Made by a program: the position numbers and the translations under genes
The notes under the pieces: model-generated
Databases searched by the model: none
What the model saw: the letters and a program-made list of their open reading frames with translations, nothing else
Told to the model about the DNA's origin: nothing
Shown: piece after piece, positions 8,432-18,500 of the stretch
How positions within the stretch are numbered: the stretch's first letter is position 1
Layout: each line of letters begins with the position of its first letter
NCBI GenBank assembly: GCA_016741995.1
Contig: JACVCO010000011.1
Location: 62,001-126,000 of the forward strand
Length of the DNA: 64,000 bases
Source of the DNA: Hydrogenophaga sp.
GTDB taxonomy: Bacteria > Pseudomonadota > Gammaproteobacteria > Burkholderiales > Burkholderiaceae_C
Direction: 5' to 3'

Positions 8432-9670
8432 ATGGCACGTCGACACCTGATCGCCCTGGGCCTGGCCCTGGCGGGGCCCCTGGCCAGCGGCCAGGCGCCA
8501 CTGGCCCCCGAGGACCTGTTCGAGCGGATCTCCCCCAGCGTGTGGGTGGTGCGCACGTTCGACGCCGCAGGCCGCCCGCACATGCAAGGCAGCGCCGTGG
8601 CCATCGGCCCGGGCCAGCTCGTCACCAACTGCCACGTGCTGCGCCAGGCCAAATCGCTCACGGTGGGGCGCGAGAACGTGAGCTACGGCGCCACACTGGA
8701 GCACCCCGACCCCGAGCGCGACCTGTGCCAGATCAAGGTGGCCAACTTCACCGCACCGCCGGTGGCCATCGCGCCGGTGGATGCCTTGCGCGTCGGCGCA
8801 CGGGTGTACGCGATCGGCGCCCCGCGGGGGCTGGAAACCACGCTCAGCGACGGCCTGCTCTCGGGCCTGCGGCGCAATGCACAGGGCCAGCTCGACGCCA
8901 TCCAGATCACGGTGCCCCTGTCGAGCGGGTCCAGCGGCGGTGGCCTGTTCGATGCGCAAGGCCGCCTGATCGGCATCACCACGTTCGGTCTTCGCGAATC
9001 GCAGAACCTGAACTTCGCCCTGCCGGCGGCCTGGATCGCCGAGGTCCCCGAGCGCGCGCAGGCCGCTATCGCGGCACGCAGCACGGTCAAGGCCGGCAGC
9101 GATGTGGCCAGGGCGGCCGCACCCACCGGCGACCGCGTGTTCGAGTACCGGCTGACCGATCGACTGACCGGCCTGACCCAGCCGGTGGTGCTGCGCCTCG
9201 ACCGGGTCGATGGCGAGAACCTGGTGTTCAACCAGGGCACGCGCATCGAACGCAAGGGCGGCGGCCTGGTGTCGTTCACGCAGGCCCTGGGCGGCGAATT
9301 CGACCAGGCCTCGCCGCCGGAGGGCTGGATCAGCAAACCGCCCGAGGCGGGCCAGACCTGGACCCTTCAGTACGACCGGCGGGTGGACGCGCGCAACATC
9401 CTCATGAAGCTGACGGCGGTGGCGTCCGAAGACTCGCCCATCACGATCGGGCAACGCACGCTGCCGACGGTTCGTGTGCAGTTCCGCGGCTACACGCACC
9501 GGGGCAACAGCGGCTTCTACAACGCGGCCCCCTACCTGGCCACCGCCTGGTACTCGCCGGACCTCGGGCGCATCGTGCGCTTCGAGGCGAAGGCGCGCGG
9601 CAGCAGCCCGAACGCGTCGGTCTTCCACATCGACGAGCGGCTGGAGCTCATCGACATCCGCAGCGAGTGA
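8432..9670 (+). CDS. Secreted trypsin-like serine protease, array copy 1
   Basis: 412 residues. Signal peptide to about residue 20. The HtrA/trypsin-fold domain (about 25-210) has His68 (TNCHVL), Asp97 (PERDLCQI) and Ser168 (GSSGGGLFD), a complete triad. No PDZ domain follows; instead there is a beta-rich region (about 235-412) starting GDRVFEYRLTDR and ending in the array-wide tail DERLELIDIRSE. Expected to act in the periplasm or outside the cell, perhaps in protein quality control. It is the most upstream of four tandem paralogues and is spaced nine bases or less from its neighbours. Substrate unknown. Confidence 0.82.
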   Translation: MARRHLIALGLALAGPLASGQAPLAPEDLFERISPSVWVVRTFDAAGRPHMQGSAVAIGPGQLVTNCHVLRQAKSLTVGRENVSYGATLEHPDPERDLCQIKVANFTAPPVAIAPVDALRVGARVYAIGAPRGLETTLSDGLLSGLRRNAQGQLDAIQITVPLSSGSSGGGLFDAQGRLIGITTFGLRESQNLNFALPAAWIAEVPERAQAAIAARSTVKAGSDVARAAAPTGDRVFEYRLTDRLTGLTQPVVLRLDRVDGENLVFNQGTRIERKGGGLVSFTQALGGEFDQASPPEGWISKPPEAGQTWTLQYDRRVDARNILMKLTAVASEDSPITIGQRTLPTVRVQFRGYTHRGNSGFYNAAPYLATAWYSPDLGRIVRFEAKARGSSPNASVFHIDERLELIDIRSE

Positions 9671-9678
9671 GCCCACTC

Positions 9679-10905
9679 ATGCGGAGCAAGCACCTGATCG
9701 CCCCGGGCCTGCTGCTGATCGCCACCCTGGCCGGCGCCCAGACCCCGCTGGCCCCCGAAGCCCTGTTCGAACAGGCCTCGCCCAGCGTGTGGGTGGTGCG
9801 CACCGCCGACGCCGCCCAGCGCCCGCTGCGGCAAGGCAGCGCGGTGGTCATCGGCCCTGGCCGCCTCATCACCAACTGCCACGTGCTGCGGCAGGCCAAG
9901 TCGCTCACGGTGGGGCGCGAGAACGTCAGCTATGGCGCCACGCTGGAGCACGCCGACCCCGAACGCGATCTCTGTCAGATCAAGGTCGCCAACTTCCACG
10001 CCCCTCCGGTGGCGATCGCGGGGTCCGACGCCTTGAAGGTGGGTGCCCGCGTGTACGCCATCGGCGCGCCCCGCGGCATGGAGACCACGCTCAGCGACGG
10101 ACTGCTCTCGGGTCTGCGCCGCAATGCACAGGGCCAGCTCGACGCCATCCAGGTCACCGTGCCGCTGTCGGGCGGTTCCAGCGGCGGCGGCCTGTTCGAT
10201 GCGCAAGGCCGCCTGATCGGCGTCACCACCTACGGGCTGCGTGAGTCGCAGAACCTGAACTTCGCGCTGCCGGCCACCTGGATCACCGAGGTGCCCGAAC
10301 GCGCGCAGGCCGCGCTGGCCGCGCGCCAGGCCCCCCCGGCCGTGGCCAGGGCCGGCCCGACGGGTGACCGCGTGTTCGAGTACCGGCTGACCGACCGCAT
10401 GACCGGCCTGAGCCAGCCGGTGGTGCTGCGCCTGGACAAGGTGGATGGCGACACGCTGGTGTTCAACCAGGGCGAACGCATCGAGCGCAAGGGCGGCGGC
10501 CTGGTGTCGATCAAACAATTCCGGGGCGGCGAGTTCGATCTGGCGGCCCCATCCGAAGGCTGGATCAGCAAGCCGCCCGAACCCGGCCAGACCTGGACCC
10601 TGAACTACAACAAGCATGTGGATTCGCGCACCGTCTCGATGAACCTGACGGCCACCGTGCACGCCGACGCACCCGTCACCATCGGGGCGCGCACCTTTCC
10701 CACCGTGCGCGTGCAGTTCCGCGGCCACACGCACCGGGGCAGCGGCGGCTTCTACAACTCCAGCCCCTACCTGGCCAACGCCTGGTACGCGCCCGATCTC
10801 GGCCGCGTCATCCGCTTCGAAGCCAGCGCGCGCGGCAACGCGCCGAACGCCGCGCACCAGGCTGTCGATGAGCGGCTGGAGCTGATCGACATTCGCAGCG
10901 AATGA
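9679..10905 (+). CDS. Secreted trypsin-like serine protease, array copy 2
   Basis: 408 residues from an ATG eight bases after copy 1. The start was chosen because it aligns residue for residue with the other copies, so His68, Asp97 and Ser168 (GGSSGGG) keep the same numbers. Signal peptide to about 20; protease domain, short Ala/Pro linker (slightly shorter than in copy 1), then the same beta-rich C-terminal region. Long blocks of protein are nearly identical to copies 1 and 3, for example around GLLSGLRRNAQGQLDAIQ. All catalytic residues are intact, so it is not a pseudogene. Confidence 0.82.
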   Translation: MRSKHLIAPGLLLIATLAGAQTPLAPEALFEQASPSVWVVRTADAAQRPLRQGSAVVIGPGRLITNCHVLRQAKSLTVGRENVSYGATLEHADPERDLCQIKVANFHAPPVAIAGSDALKVGARVYAIGAPRGMETTLSDGLLSGLRRNAQGQLDAIQVTVPLSGGSSGGGLFDAQGRLIGVTTYGLRESQNLNFALPATWITEVPERAQAALAARQAPPAVARAGPTGDRVFEYRLTDRMTGLSQPVVLRLDKVDGDTLVFNQGERIERKGGGLVSIKQFRGGEFDLAAPSEGWISKPPEPGQTWTLNYNKHVDSRTVSMNLTATVHADAPVTIGARTFPTVRVQFRGHTHRGSGGFYNSSPYLANAWYAPDLGRVIRFEASARGNAPNAAHQAVDERLELIDIRSE

Positions 10906-10915
10906 ACGCCGCCCC

Positions 10916-12136
10916 ATGCTGAAAACCCTCGCCACCACAGCGGGCCTCGCCCTGGCGGCCAGCTTGGCCGGCGCCCAGGCCCCGCTGCCACCCGAAACCC
11001 TGTTCGAGCAGGTTTCGCCCAGCGTGTGGGTGGTGCGCACCACCGACGCCGAGCAGCGCCCGCTGCGGCAAGGCAGCGCGGTGGTCATCGGCCCCGGCCG
11101 GCTCATCACCAACTGCCATGTGCTGCGCCAGGCCAAGGGGCTGACCGTGGGCCGCGAGAACGTGAGCTACGGCGCTGCGCTCGAACACGCCGACCCCGAA
11201 CGCGACCTGTGCCAGATCAGGGTGGCCAACTTCCACACGCCGCCGGTGGTCATCGGCGCGGCAGACGGCTTGAAGGTCGGCGCGCGCGTGTATGCCATTG
11301 GTGCGCCGCGCGGCCTGGAAACCACGCTGAGCGACGGTCTGCTGTCCGGCCTGCGGCGCAATGCGCAGGACCAACTCGAAGCGATCCAGATCACGGTGCC
11401 CTTGTCGGGCGGCTCCAGCGGCGGCGGCCTGTTCGATGCGCAGGGGCGGCTGATCGGCATCACCACCTACGGGCTGCGTGAGTCGCAGAACCTGAACTTC
11501 GCGCTGCCGGCCACATGGATCGCCGAGGTGCCCGAACGCGCGCAGGCCGCGCTGGCGGCGCGCCAGGCGAACCAGGCCGCCCCGCAGGTGGCCCGGGCCA
11601 GCCCGACGGGTGACCGGGTGTTCGAGTACCGGCTGACGGACCGCCAGACACGCGCCACGCAGTCCATCGTCTACCGGCTCGACCGGGTCGATGGCGACAA
11701 GCTGGTGTTCAACCAGGGCACGCGCGTGGAGCGCCAAGGGGGCGAGGTGGTGTCCATCAGCAACCCCATTGGCGGCGAGTTCGATATGGCGTCGCCGCCC
11801 AATGGCTGGGTGAGCCAACGGCGGGCCCCCGGAGAGACCTGGCGCTTGAACTACACCAAACGGCCGGACACGCGCACCATCGAAATGAACCTCACCGCCC
11901 AGGTGCTCGAGGAATCCACTTTCACGGTGGGCACGCGCACACTGCCGGTGGTGAAAGTGCAGTTCCGCGGCTTCACGTCGCGCAGTGCATTCAACAGCGC
12001 GAGCAGCTACCTGGCACACGCCTGGTATGCCCCCGAACTGGGGCGCGTGGTGCGTTTCGAGGTCACCATGCGCAGCACGGGTAACAGCCTCGGTATTGAC
12101 GAATCCCTCGAACTCGTCGACATCCGCAGCGAGTGA
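10916..12136 (+). CDS. Secreted trypsin-like serine protease, array copy 3
   Basis: 406 residues. Signal peptide sequence differs most from the other copies (MLKTLATTAGLALAA) while the mature protease domain is close to copy 2. Triad His68, Asp97, Ser168 present. The linker before GDRVFEYRLTDR has an extra Asn/Gln-containing stretch, and the C-terminal region is the most diverged among copies 1-3 (RRAPGETWRLNYTKRPDT), with the Gly-rich hairpin near residue 355 shortened. Stop overlaps a possible GTG of copy 4, but the ATG at 12145 is the better start for that gene. Confidence 0.82.
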   Translation: MLKTLATTAGLALAASLAGAQAPLPPETLFEQVSPSVWVVRTTDAEQRPLRQGSAVVIGPGRLITNCHVLRQAKGLTVGRENVSYGAALEHADPERDLCQIRVANFHTPPVVIGAADGLKVGARVYAIGAPRGLETTLSDGLLSGLRRNAQDQLEAIQITVPLSGGSSGGGLFDAQGRLIGITTYGLRESQNLNFALPATWIAEVPERAQAALAARQANQAAPQVARASPTGDRVFEYRLTDRQTRATQSIVYRLDRVDGDKLVFNQGTRVERQGGEVVSISNPIGGEFDMASPPNGWVSQRRAPGETWRLNYTKRPDTRTIEMNLTAQVLEESTFTVGTRTLPVVKVQFRGFTSRSAFNSASSYLAHAWYAPELGRVVRFEVTMRSTGNSLGIDESLELVDIRSE

Positions 12137-12144
12137 GCACGCGC

Positions 12145-13344
12145 ATGCAGAACCAGCACCTGATCGCCGTCGGCCTGATGTTGAGCGCCACCCTGGCCGG
12201 CGCCCAGGCCCCGCTGCCGCCCGAAACCCTGTTCGAGCAGGCCTCGCCCAGCGTGTGGGTGGTGCGCAGCTTCGACGGCAACGGCCGCCCCCTGCTGCAG
12301 GGCAGCGGCGTGGTGATCGGTTCAGGCCGGCTCATCACCAACTGCCATGTGCTGCGCCAGGCCAGGTCGGTGAACGTGGGGCGCGAGAACGTGAGCTTTG
12401 GCGCCACGCTGGAGCACGCCGACCCCGAGCGCGACCTGTGCCAGCTCAGGGTGGCCAACTTCCACGCGCCTGCGGTGGCGATCGCCACTCCCGACGGCCT
12501 GCGGGTCGGGGCCCGGGTCTACGCCATCGGCGCGCCCCGCGGCATGGAGACCACCATCAGCGACGGCCTGATCTCCGGCTTGCGGCGCAACGCGCAAGAC
12601 CAGCTCGACGCCATCCAGATCACGGTGCCGTTGTCACCGGGGTCCAGCGGTGGAGGCCTGTTCGATGCACAAGGCCGCCTGATCGGCATCACCACCTTCG
12701 GGCTGCGCGACGCGCAGAACCTGAACTTCGCGTTGCCGGCCGCGTGGATCGCCGAGGTGCCTGCGCGTGCGCAGGCGGCGCTGGCCGCACGCAGCGCAGC
12801 CATGGCGGCTGCCGACGCGGCGAGAGCTGCCCCACCCACCGGCGACCGCGTGTTCGAGTACCGGCTGACCGACCGCCAGACCGGCACCAGCCAGATGGTG
12901 CTGCTGCGCGCGGACCCGGCCGCCCGACAGGGCGACGGCCCGGTGCCGATCACCCAGCCACTCGGCGGTGAGTTCGACCAGGCCGCGCCGCCCGAGGGCT
13001 GGATCGGCAAGGCACCGCAAGCTGGCCAGCGCTGGCCGCTGCGCTACGAGAAGCGCGCGGGCACGGGCAGCATCTCGATGGACCTGACCGCGGTGGCGTT
13101 CGACGACGCGCCGATGACGATCGCGCAGCGCACGCTGCCCATCGTGCGCGTGCAGTACCGCGGCCACACAACGCGCGGCAGCAGCGGTGTGTACTTCTCC
13201 AGCACCTACCTGGCGAATGCCTGGTACGCGCCGTCGCTCGGGCGCATCGTGAAGTTCGAAGCGGCCGCGCGCACCAGCCACATGGGTGCCTCGGGCTTCC
13301 ACATCGACGAGCGGCTCGAGCTCGTCGACATCCGCAGCGAGTGA
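12145..13344 (+). CDS. Secreted trypsin-like serine protease, array copy 4
   Basis: 399 residues from the ATG at 12145, which aligns with the other copies and preserves His68, Asp97 and Ser168 (SPGSSGGG); an upstream GTG at 12133 would add four residues. The C-terminal region lacks roughly ten to fifteen residues found in the others (the segment reading VDGDTLVFNQG in copies 2 and 3), replaced by a Pro/Ala-rich stretch. Loop residues next to the catalytic serine differ (SPG instead of SGG or SSG), hinting at altered specificity. It is the last gene before a convergent Hsp20 gene. Confidence 0.8.
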   Translation: MQNQHLIAVGLMLSATLAGAQAPLPPETLFEQASPSVWVVRSFDGNGRPLLQGSGVVIGSGRLITNCHVLRQARSVNVGRENVSFGATLEHADPERDLCQLRVANFHAPAVAIATPDGLRVGARVYAIGAPRGMETTISDGLISGLRRNAQDQLDAIQITVPLSPGSSGGGLFDAQGRLIGITTFGLRDAQNLNFALPAAWIAEVPARAQAALAARSAAMAAADAARAAPPTGDRVFEYRLTDRQTGTSQMVLLRADPAARQGDGPVPITQPLGGEFDQAAPPEGWIGKAPQAGQRWPLRYEKRAGTGSISMDLTAVAFDDAPMTIAQRTLPIVRVQYRGHTTRGSSGVYFSSTYLANAWYAPSLGRIVKFEAAARTSHMGASGFHIDERLELVDIRSE

Positions 13345-13377
13345 GCGCCACCCCTCGGGGCAACGCTCACCAGGGCC

Positions 13378-13800
13378 TCACTCCACCGTCAGGCGCTGGC
13401 CCGTTGCGGCGGCTTTCTTGGCCAGCGTGAGGTGCAACACGCCGTTGTCGTAACGGGCTTTGGACGCGGCTTCGTCGATGTCTTGCGGCAGCTGGAAGGC
13501 GCGCGAGACGGCACCGCGGTAGCGCTCGCTGCGCAGCACGCGTTCGCCATCGCCGCGTTGCACATCCTGCTGCTTCACCTCGGCGCGCAGCGTCACCACG
13601 TTGCCTTCGATGGTGATCTGGATGTCGTCCTTGGCCACGCCGGGCACTTCGGCGTCCACGGCGTAGGCGGTCGGGGTTTCCTTCACATCGAGCTTGATCG
13701 GCGCCGGCAGGCGCTCGCCATGCAGGGGCTTGACGAAGAAGCCGGGCGCGTCACGGAAGAAGTCGTCGAACAGGCTGGTGCGGGCAATGATTCCGGTCAT
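13378..13800 (-). CDS. Hsp20/alpha-crystallin small heat-shock protein
   Basis: 140 residues. Short N-terminal arm with FDDFFRDAPGFFVKP, then an alpha-crystallin domain (about 35-130) with the family's GVAKDDIQITIEGNVVTLRAE region and a C-terminal DNGVLHLTLAKK motif. It acts as an ATP-independent holdase that binds unfolding proteins. The ATG at 13800 has GGAGG eight bases upstream. Placement next to four proteases suggests a local envelope/protein-stress theme, though this gene is cytosolic and on the other strand. A heat-shock-type promoter candidate lies upstream. Confidence 0.93.
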   Translation of the reverse strand: MTGIIARTSLFDDFFRDAPGFFVKPLHGERLPAPIKLDVKETPTAYAVDAEVPGVAKDDIQITIEGNVVTLRAEVKQQDVQRGDGERVLRSERYRGAVSRAFQLPQDIDEAASKARYDNGVLHLTLAKKAAATGQRLTVE

Positions 13801-13860
13801 GGTGAAAACCTCCAGATTCGGGGCGGCGCTGCGACCACCGCGGCGCCAGTGCACCCAAGC

Positions 13861-13886
13861 TGATGACCACGTCCACGAATTTCAAG
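13861..13886 (-). promoter_or_regulatory. Candidate sigma-32 promoter for Hsp20 gene
   Basis: On the minus strand CTTGAAA (perfect heat-shock -35) is followed 12 bases later by GTCATCA, a poor but recognisable match to the CCCATnT-type -10. It lies about 60 bases before the Hsp20 ATG. The -35 is convincing, the -10 is not. Confidence 0.35.
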
Positions 13887-13942
13887 GCCCGGTCGTCAAC
13901 GCCGGTTGCAGGTTTTTTCAATCCACCCGGCGCCCCGCGGCC

Positions 13943-13948
13943 TACACT
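13943..13948 (+). promoter_or_regulatory. Candidate -10 element (TACACT) of glcD-like gene
   Basis: TACACT ends nine bases before the ATG at 13958. The start has no Shine-Dalgarno sequence, so a leader of two or three bases is implied. Confidence 0.3.
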
Positions 13949-13957
13949 GGCCGCGCC

Positions 13958-15460
13958 ATGAACGCCCCACCCCACCCCGATCACGCCGAGCGCCTGGCGC
14001 GCGCCGACCGCCAGGCCGAGGTGGTGCGCGCGCTGCAGCCGCTGCTGCCCGCCCACGCCCTGCTGTGGCAGAGCGAAGACACCATTCCCTACGAGTGCGA
14101 CGGCCTCACCGCCTACCGCGAGCGCCCGCTGGTGGTGGCGCTGCCAGAGACCGAGGCCCAGGTGGCGGCGGTGCTCAAGGCCTGCCATGCGCTGGCCGTG
14201 CCGGTGGTGGCGCGCGGCGCGGGCACCGGCCTGTCGGGCGGCGCCATGCCGCACGCACTGGGCGTGGTGCTCTCGCTCGCCAAGTTCAACCGCATCCTCG
14301 CCATCAACCCGCGGTCGCGCACCGCCACCGTGCAGGCCGGTGTGCGCAACCTGGCCATCAGCGAAGCGGCCGCGCCCTTCGGCCTGTACTACGCGCCCGA
14401 TCCGAGCAGCCAGATCGCCTGCACGATCGGCGGCAACGTGGCCGAGAACTCGGGCGGCGTGCACTGCCTGAAGTACGGGCTCACCATCCACAACCTGTTG
14501 CAGGTGCGCGGCTTCACCATCGAGGGCGAGCCCGTGGCCTTTGGCGGCGCGGCGCTCGACGCGCCGGGCCTGGACCTGCTGCCCCTGGTGACCGGCAGCG
14601 AAGGCATGCTGGCCGTGACCACCGAGGTGGTGGTGAAGCTGGTGCCCAAGCCCTTGCTCGCGCGCTGCATCATGGCCAGCTTCGACGACGTGCGAAAGGC
14701 CGGCGATGCCGTGGCCGCCGTCATCGCCGCCGGCATCATCCCGGCCGGGCTGGAGATGATGGACAAGCCCATGACGGCCGCGGTCGAGGATTTCGTGCAC
14801 GCCGGCTACGACCTGACCGCCGAAGCCATCCTGCTGTGCGAGAGCGACGGCACGCCCGAGGAGGTGGCCGAGGAGATCGAGCGCATGAGCGCGGTGTTGC
14901 GTGGCTGCGGCGCCACGGCCATCGCCGTGAGCCGCGACGAGGCCGAGCGGCTGCGCTTCTGGAGCGGGCGCAAGAACGCCTTCCCGGCCAGCGGGCGCAT
15001 CAGCCCCGACTACATGTGCATGGACTCGACCATCCCGCGCAAGCGCCTGGCCGACATCCTGCTCGCCATCCAGGCCATGGAGAAAACCTACGGCCTGCGC
15101 TGCGCCAACGTGTTCCACGCCGGCGACGGCAACCTGCACCCGCTGATCCTGTTCGACGCCAACGACCCCGACCAGTTGCAGCGCTGCGAGCGCTTCGGCG
15201 CCGACATCCTGGAGACCAGCGTGGCCATGGGCGGCACCGTCACGGGCGAGCACGGCGTGGGGGTGGAAAAGCTCAACAGCATGTGCGTGCAGTTCAGCGC
15301 CGAAGAGAACGAACAGATGTTCGCCGTCAAACGGGCCTTTGACACCAAAGGCTTACTCAACCCGGGCAAGGTCATCCCCACCCTGCAGCGTTGCGCCGAA
15401 TACGGGCGCATGCTGGTGCGTGGTGGGCGCCTGCAACACCCGGAACTGCCCCGCTTCTGA
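13958..15460 (+). CDS. glcD: FAD-linked oxidase, glycolate/D-lactate oxidase subunit GlcD-type
   Basis: 500 residues. The N-terminal FAD-binding (PCMH/VAO) domain has ARGAGTGLSGGAMPH near residue 90 and CTIGGNVAENSGG near 155. The C-terminal FAD-oxidase domain ends with NVFHAGDGNLHP and GEHGVGVEKL. GlcD oxidises glycolate (or D-lactate) and normally works with GlcE and GlcF; neither follows here, because the next gene is a sensor kinase. The product could therefore act alone as a D-2-hydroxyacid dehydrogenase, or its partners may be elsewhere. The start at 13958 follows the usual family N-terminus. Confidence 0.9.
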   Translation: MNAPPHPDHAERLARADRQAEVVRALQPLLPAHALLWQSEDTIPYECDGLTAYRERPLVVALPETEAQVAAVLKACHALAVPVVARGAGTGLSGGAMPHALGVVLSLAKFNRILAINPRSRTATVQAGVRNLAISEAAAPFGLYYAPDPSSQIACTIGGNVAENSGGVHCLKYGLTIHNLLQVRGFTIEGEPVAFGGAALDAPGLDLLPLVTGSEGMLAVTTEVVVKLVPKPLLARCIMASFDDVRKAGDAVAAVIAAGIIPAGLEMMDKPMTAAVEDFVHAGYDLTAEAILLCESDGTPEEVAEEIERMSAVLRGCGATAIAVSRDEAERLRFWSGRKNAFPASGRISPDYMCMDSTIPRKRLADILLAIQAMEKTYGLRCANVFHAGDGNLHPLILFDANDPDQLQRCERFGADILETSVAMGGTVTGEHGVGVEKLNSMCVQFSAEENEQMFAVKRAFDTKGLLNPGKVIPTLQRCAEYGRMLVRGGRLQHPELPRF

Positions 15461-15497
15461 GGGATATTTCGCCCATCGCCCGGCCCGACCTGTCGGG

Positions 15498-15503
15498 TAC
15501 AGT
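15498..15503 (+). promoter_or_regulatory. Candidate -10 element (TACAGT), leaderless sensor kinase mRNA
   Basis: TACAGT ends six bases before the ATG at 15510, which lacks a ribosome binding site; predicted start point coincides with the ATG. Confidence 0.35.
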
Positions 15504-15509
15504 CCGGCA

Positions 15510-18500
15510 ATGAGCGTCCTGCTGCCGCCCGGTCACGCGCAGCCTGCCCGCCGCGATGGCGAAGCCGGCAGCACCGAGCGTGAGCGCGCGCTGCTGCTGG
15601 AACTGCGCACCCTGCGTGCCGAAAACGAGTACCTGCGGCAACGCTACGCCCAGCAGCTCAATGGCCATGCGCTGGGTGCCACGGGCAACGCGCAAACCCC
15701 CTTTCCCGCCGATCTGCCGCTCCCCCTCGAAGCCGCACTGGAAGCCACGGGCGACGGCGTGCAACCCGCGCTGTTCGAGTACGAGGCCCTGTTCGCCACG
15801 CTCGGCAGCGTGTTCCCCATCGGCATCTTCCGCACCGACGAGGCCGGGCTGCTCACCCACGTGGACAGCCAGCTGCAGCAGATCTTCGGCATGCAGCGCG
15901 AGGAGTTCCCCAACTTCGGCTGGCTGGGCCGTGTGCACCCCGATGACCTCGAACGCGTGCAGTCGCACTGGGTGCGCGCCATCTCGCGCGGCGAAGGCCT
16001 GAGCCTGGAGTTCCGCCTGGTGCGCCCGGGCGAACAGGTGCGGCACCTGCTCGCGCGCAATGCGCCGCTGCGCGACGCGCAGGGTCGGCTCACGGGCCAG
16101 CTCGGTTTCGTGCAGGACATCACCACCCTGCGCGTGCTCGAAGCCGAATCGCGCATCAAGGAAGAACTCAACCGCCAGATCATCGCGAGCAGCCCCGACT
16201 GCACCAAGGTGCTCGACCTCGAAGGCCGCGTGGTGCAGATCACCGAACAGGGGTGCCGGCTCGTCGAGGTCGACGATTTCGAGCAGGTGCGCCTGAGCGA
16301 CTGGACCGGTTGGTGGCCCGAGGAAAGCGCCACGCTGGCGCGCGAGGCCGTGGTCGCGGCGCGCCAGGGGCGAAGCTCGCGCTTCATCGCCCACGGCAAC
16401 ACGTTCAAGGGCACGCCCAAGTGGTGGGACACCGCCGTCACGCCGATCTCCGACAACCACGGGCAACCGGCGATGATGCTGGTCATCTCCCGCGACATCA
16501 CCGAGCAGCACCGGCAGCAGGAAGAGATCCGCCGCTTCAACGCCGAACTCGAAAAGCGCGTGAAGGAGCGCACCGACGAACTGGCCGACGCCAAGGAACG
16601 CGTGAGCATGGCGCTGGCCGAGGCGCAGTCGCTCTACAACCAGGCACCGTGTGGCTACCACTCGCTCGACGCCCACGGCACCTTCGTGCTGATCAACCGC
16701 ACCGAGCTCGAATGGCTCGGCTACGAGCGGCACGAGGTGATCGGCCAGTTGCATTTGCGCGATGTGCTGCTGCCCGAGCAACTGGACCACACGCTGAGCC
16801 GCCTGCGCGAGCTGATCGATGGCCACAAGATCGAGCCCACCGAGGTGACCCTGCGTCGGCGCGACGGCAGCACCTTCGTCGCGCTGGTCAGCAGCACCGC
16901 GGTGCGCGACCACAAAGGGCGCTTCGTGCGCACCAACAACACGCTGATCGACATCACCGCGCGCAAGGTGGCCGAAGACGCCCTGGCGGCCCAGGGCCGG
17001 TTCCTGCAGGCGATGACCGACACCGTGCCGGTGCAGCTCGCCTACTTCGATCGCAACATGGTCTGCCGCTTCGCCAACGCGAGCTATGCCCGCTGGCGCG
17101 GGGGCGTACCAGCGGATGTCGTGGGCCTGCATCTGCGCGACATCGCACAACCCCGGTACTACGAGCCCGCGCGCGAGCGCCTGGCCGCTGCACTGGCTGG
17201 CGCGCCCCAGCGCTTCGAAGGCGAGCGTGCCTTCCCCGATGGCCACACCTTCTACGCCAGCATCGAATACACGCCATTCGTCGTCGATGGCGCGGTCCAC
17301 GGACTGATCATCCAGATGCTCGACATCACCGAGCGCAAGGCGGCCGAAGACCGCGTCGCGCAGGCCAACCAGCAGCTCGGGCGCGCGCTGGAGCAGGCGC
17401 GCACGCTCTACAACGGGGCGCCCTGCGGCTACCACTCGCTCGACATCAACGGCACCTTCGTCTCGATCAACGACACCGAGCTCGAATGGTTGGGCTACCA
17501 GCGCGACGAGGTGGTGGGCAAGCTCAACTTCCGCGACGTCATTCCGCCACACCAGGTGGCGCTGCTCGAGGCCCGGATGGGCCGCATGTTCGCCAACGAC
17601 GCGATCGAGCCCGTCGAGTACGAGATGCAGCGCCGCGACGGCCGCCGTTTCTTCACGCTGCTGTCGTCCTCGGCGGTGCGCGACACGCAGGGCAACTTCC
17701 TGCGCAGCAACACCACGGTGGTCGACATCACGCGCCGCAAGGCCGCCGAAGAGGCGCTGCGCGAGCAGCAACGCTTCCTCAAGAGCATCACGGACCGCGT
17801 GCCCGGCCTGATCGCCTATCTCGATGCGGGCCTGCATTTCCGCTTCGCCAACGCCGAACACCTGCGCGTCTACGGCATGGACCCGCAACGCATCCTGGGC
17901 GAGCACATCAGCCGCTGCGTGGCCCCCGACGTCTGGGCCGACATCGCGCCCCGCATGGCCACCGCCCTGGCCGGAACGCCCCACCACTTCGAGACATGGC
18001 GCCGCACCGTCGACGGCAGTCCGATCTTCGTGAGCGCCAGCTACCTGCCCGATCTCGACGACCAGGGCCGTGCGCGGGGCATCTTCGTCCAGATCATCGA
18101 CATCACGGAACGCAAGCGCATCGAGGAACGCGTGAGCCACCTCAACGAGGAGCTCGAGTTGCGCATCCAGGAGCGCTCGGCCGAACTGCTCGAAAGCGAA
18201 CAGCGCTTCCGCCTGATGGTGGACAACCTGCGCGACTACTGCATCTTCTTCATGGATGCGAACGGCTTCATCACCGACTGGACCGACAGCGCCCAGCGCA
18301 TGGACGGCTACTCACCGGTGCAGATGCTGGGCCGCCACTACGGCGTGCTCTTCGACCCCGCCGATCCCGAGGCAGGCAAGGGCGACGCCGAGCGCATGCT
18401 GCGGCTGGCGGCCTCGCGCGGCCAGCACGACGTGCAGAGCTGGCTCACGCGCAAGGACGGCTCACGCTACTGGTCGCACTCCGTGCTGATCGCCCTGCGC

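Larger units (their letters stand above)
8432..13344 (+). repeat. Four-copy tandem gene array (about 1.2 kb units)
   Basis: Four consecutive same-strand paralogues with 8 to 10 bases between them. Strong conservation in the protease half and in the last twelve codons, weaker in signal peptides and the middle of the C-terminal half. Near-identical DNA blocks recur at the same offset in each unit (for example the run encoding VYAIGAPRG). The pattern indicates serial duplication with possible gene conversion. Confidence 0.9.
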
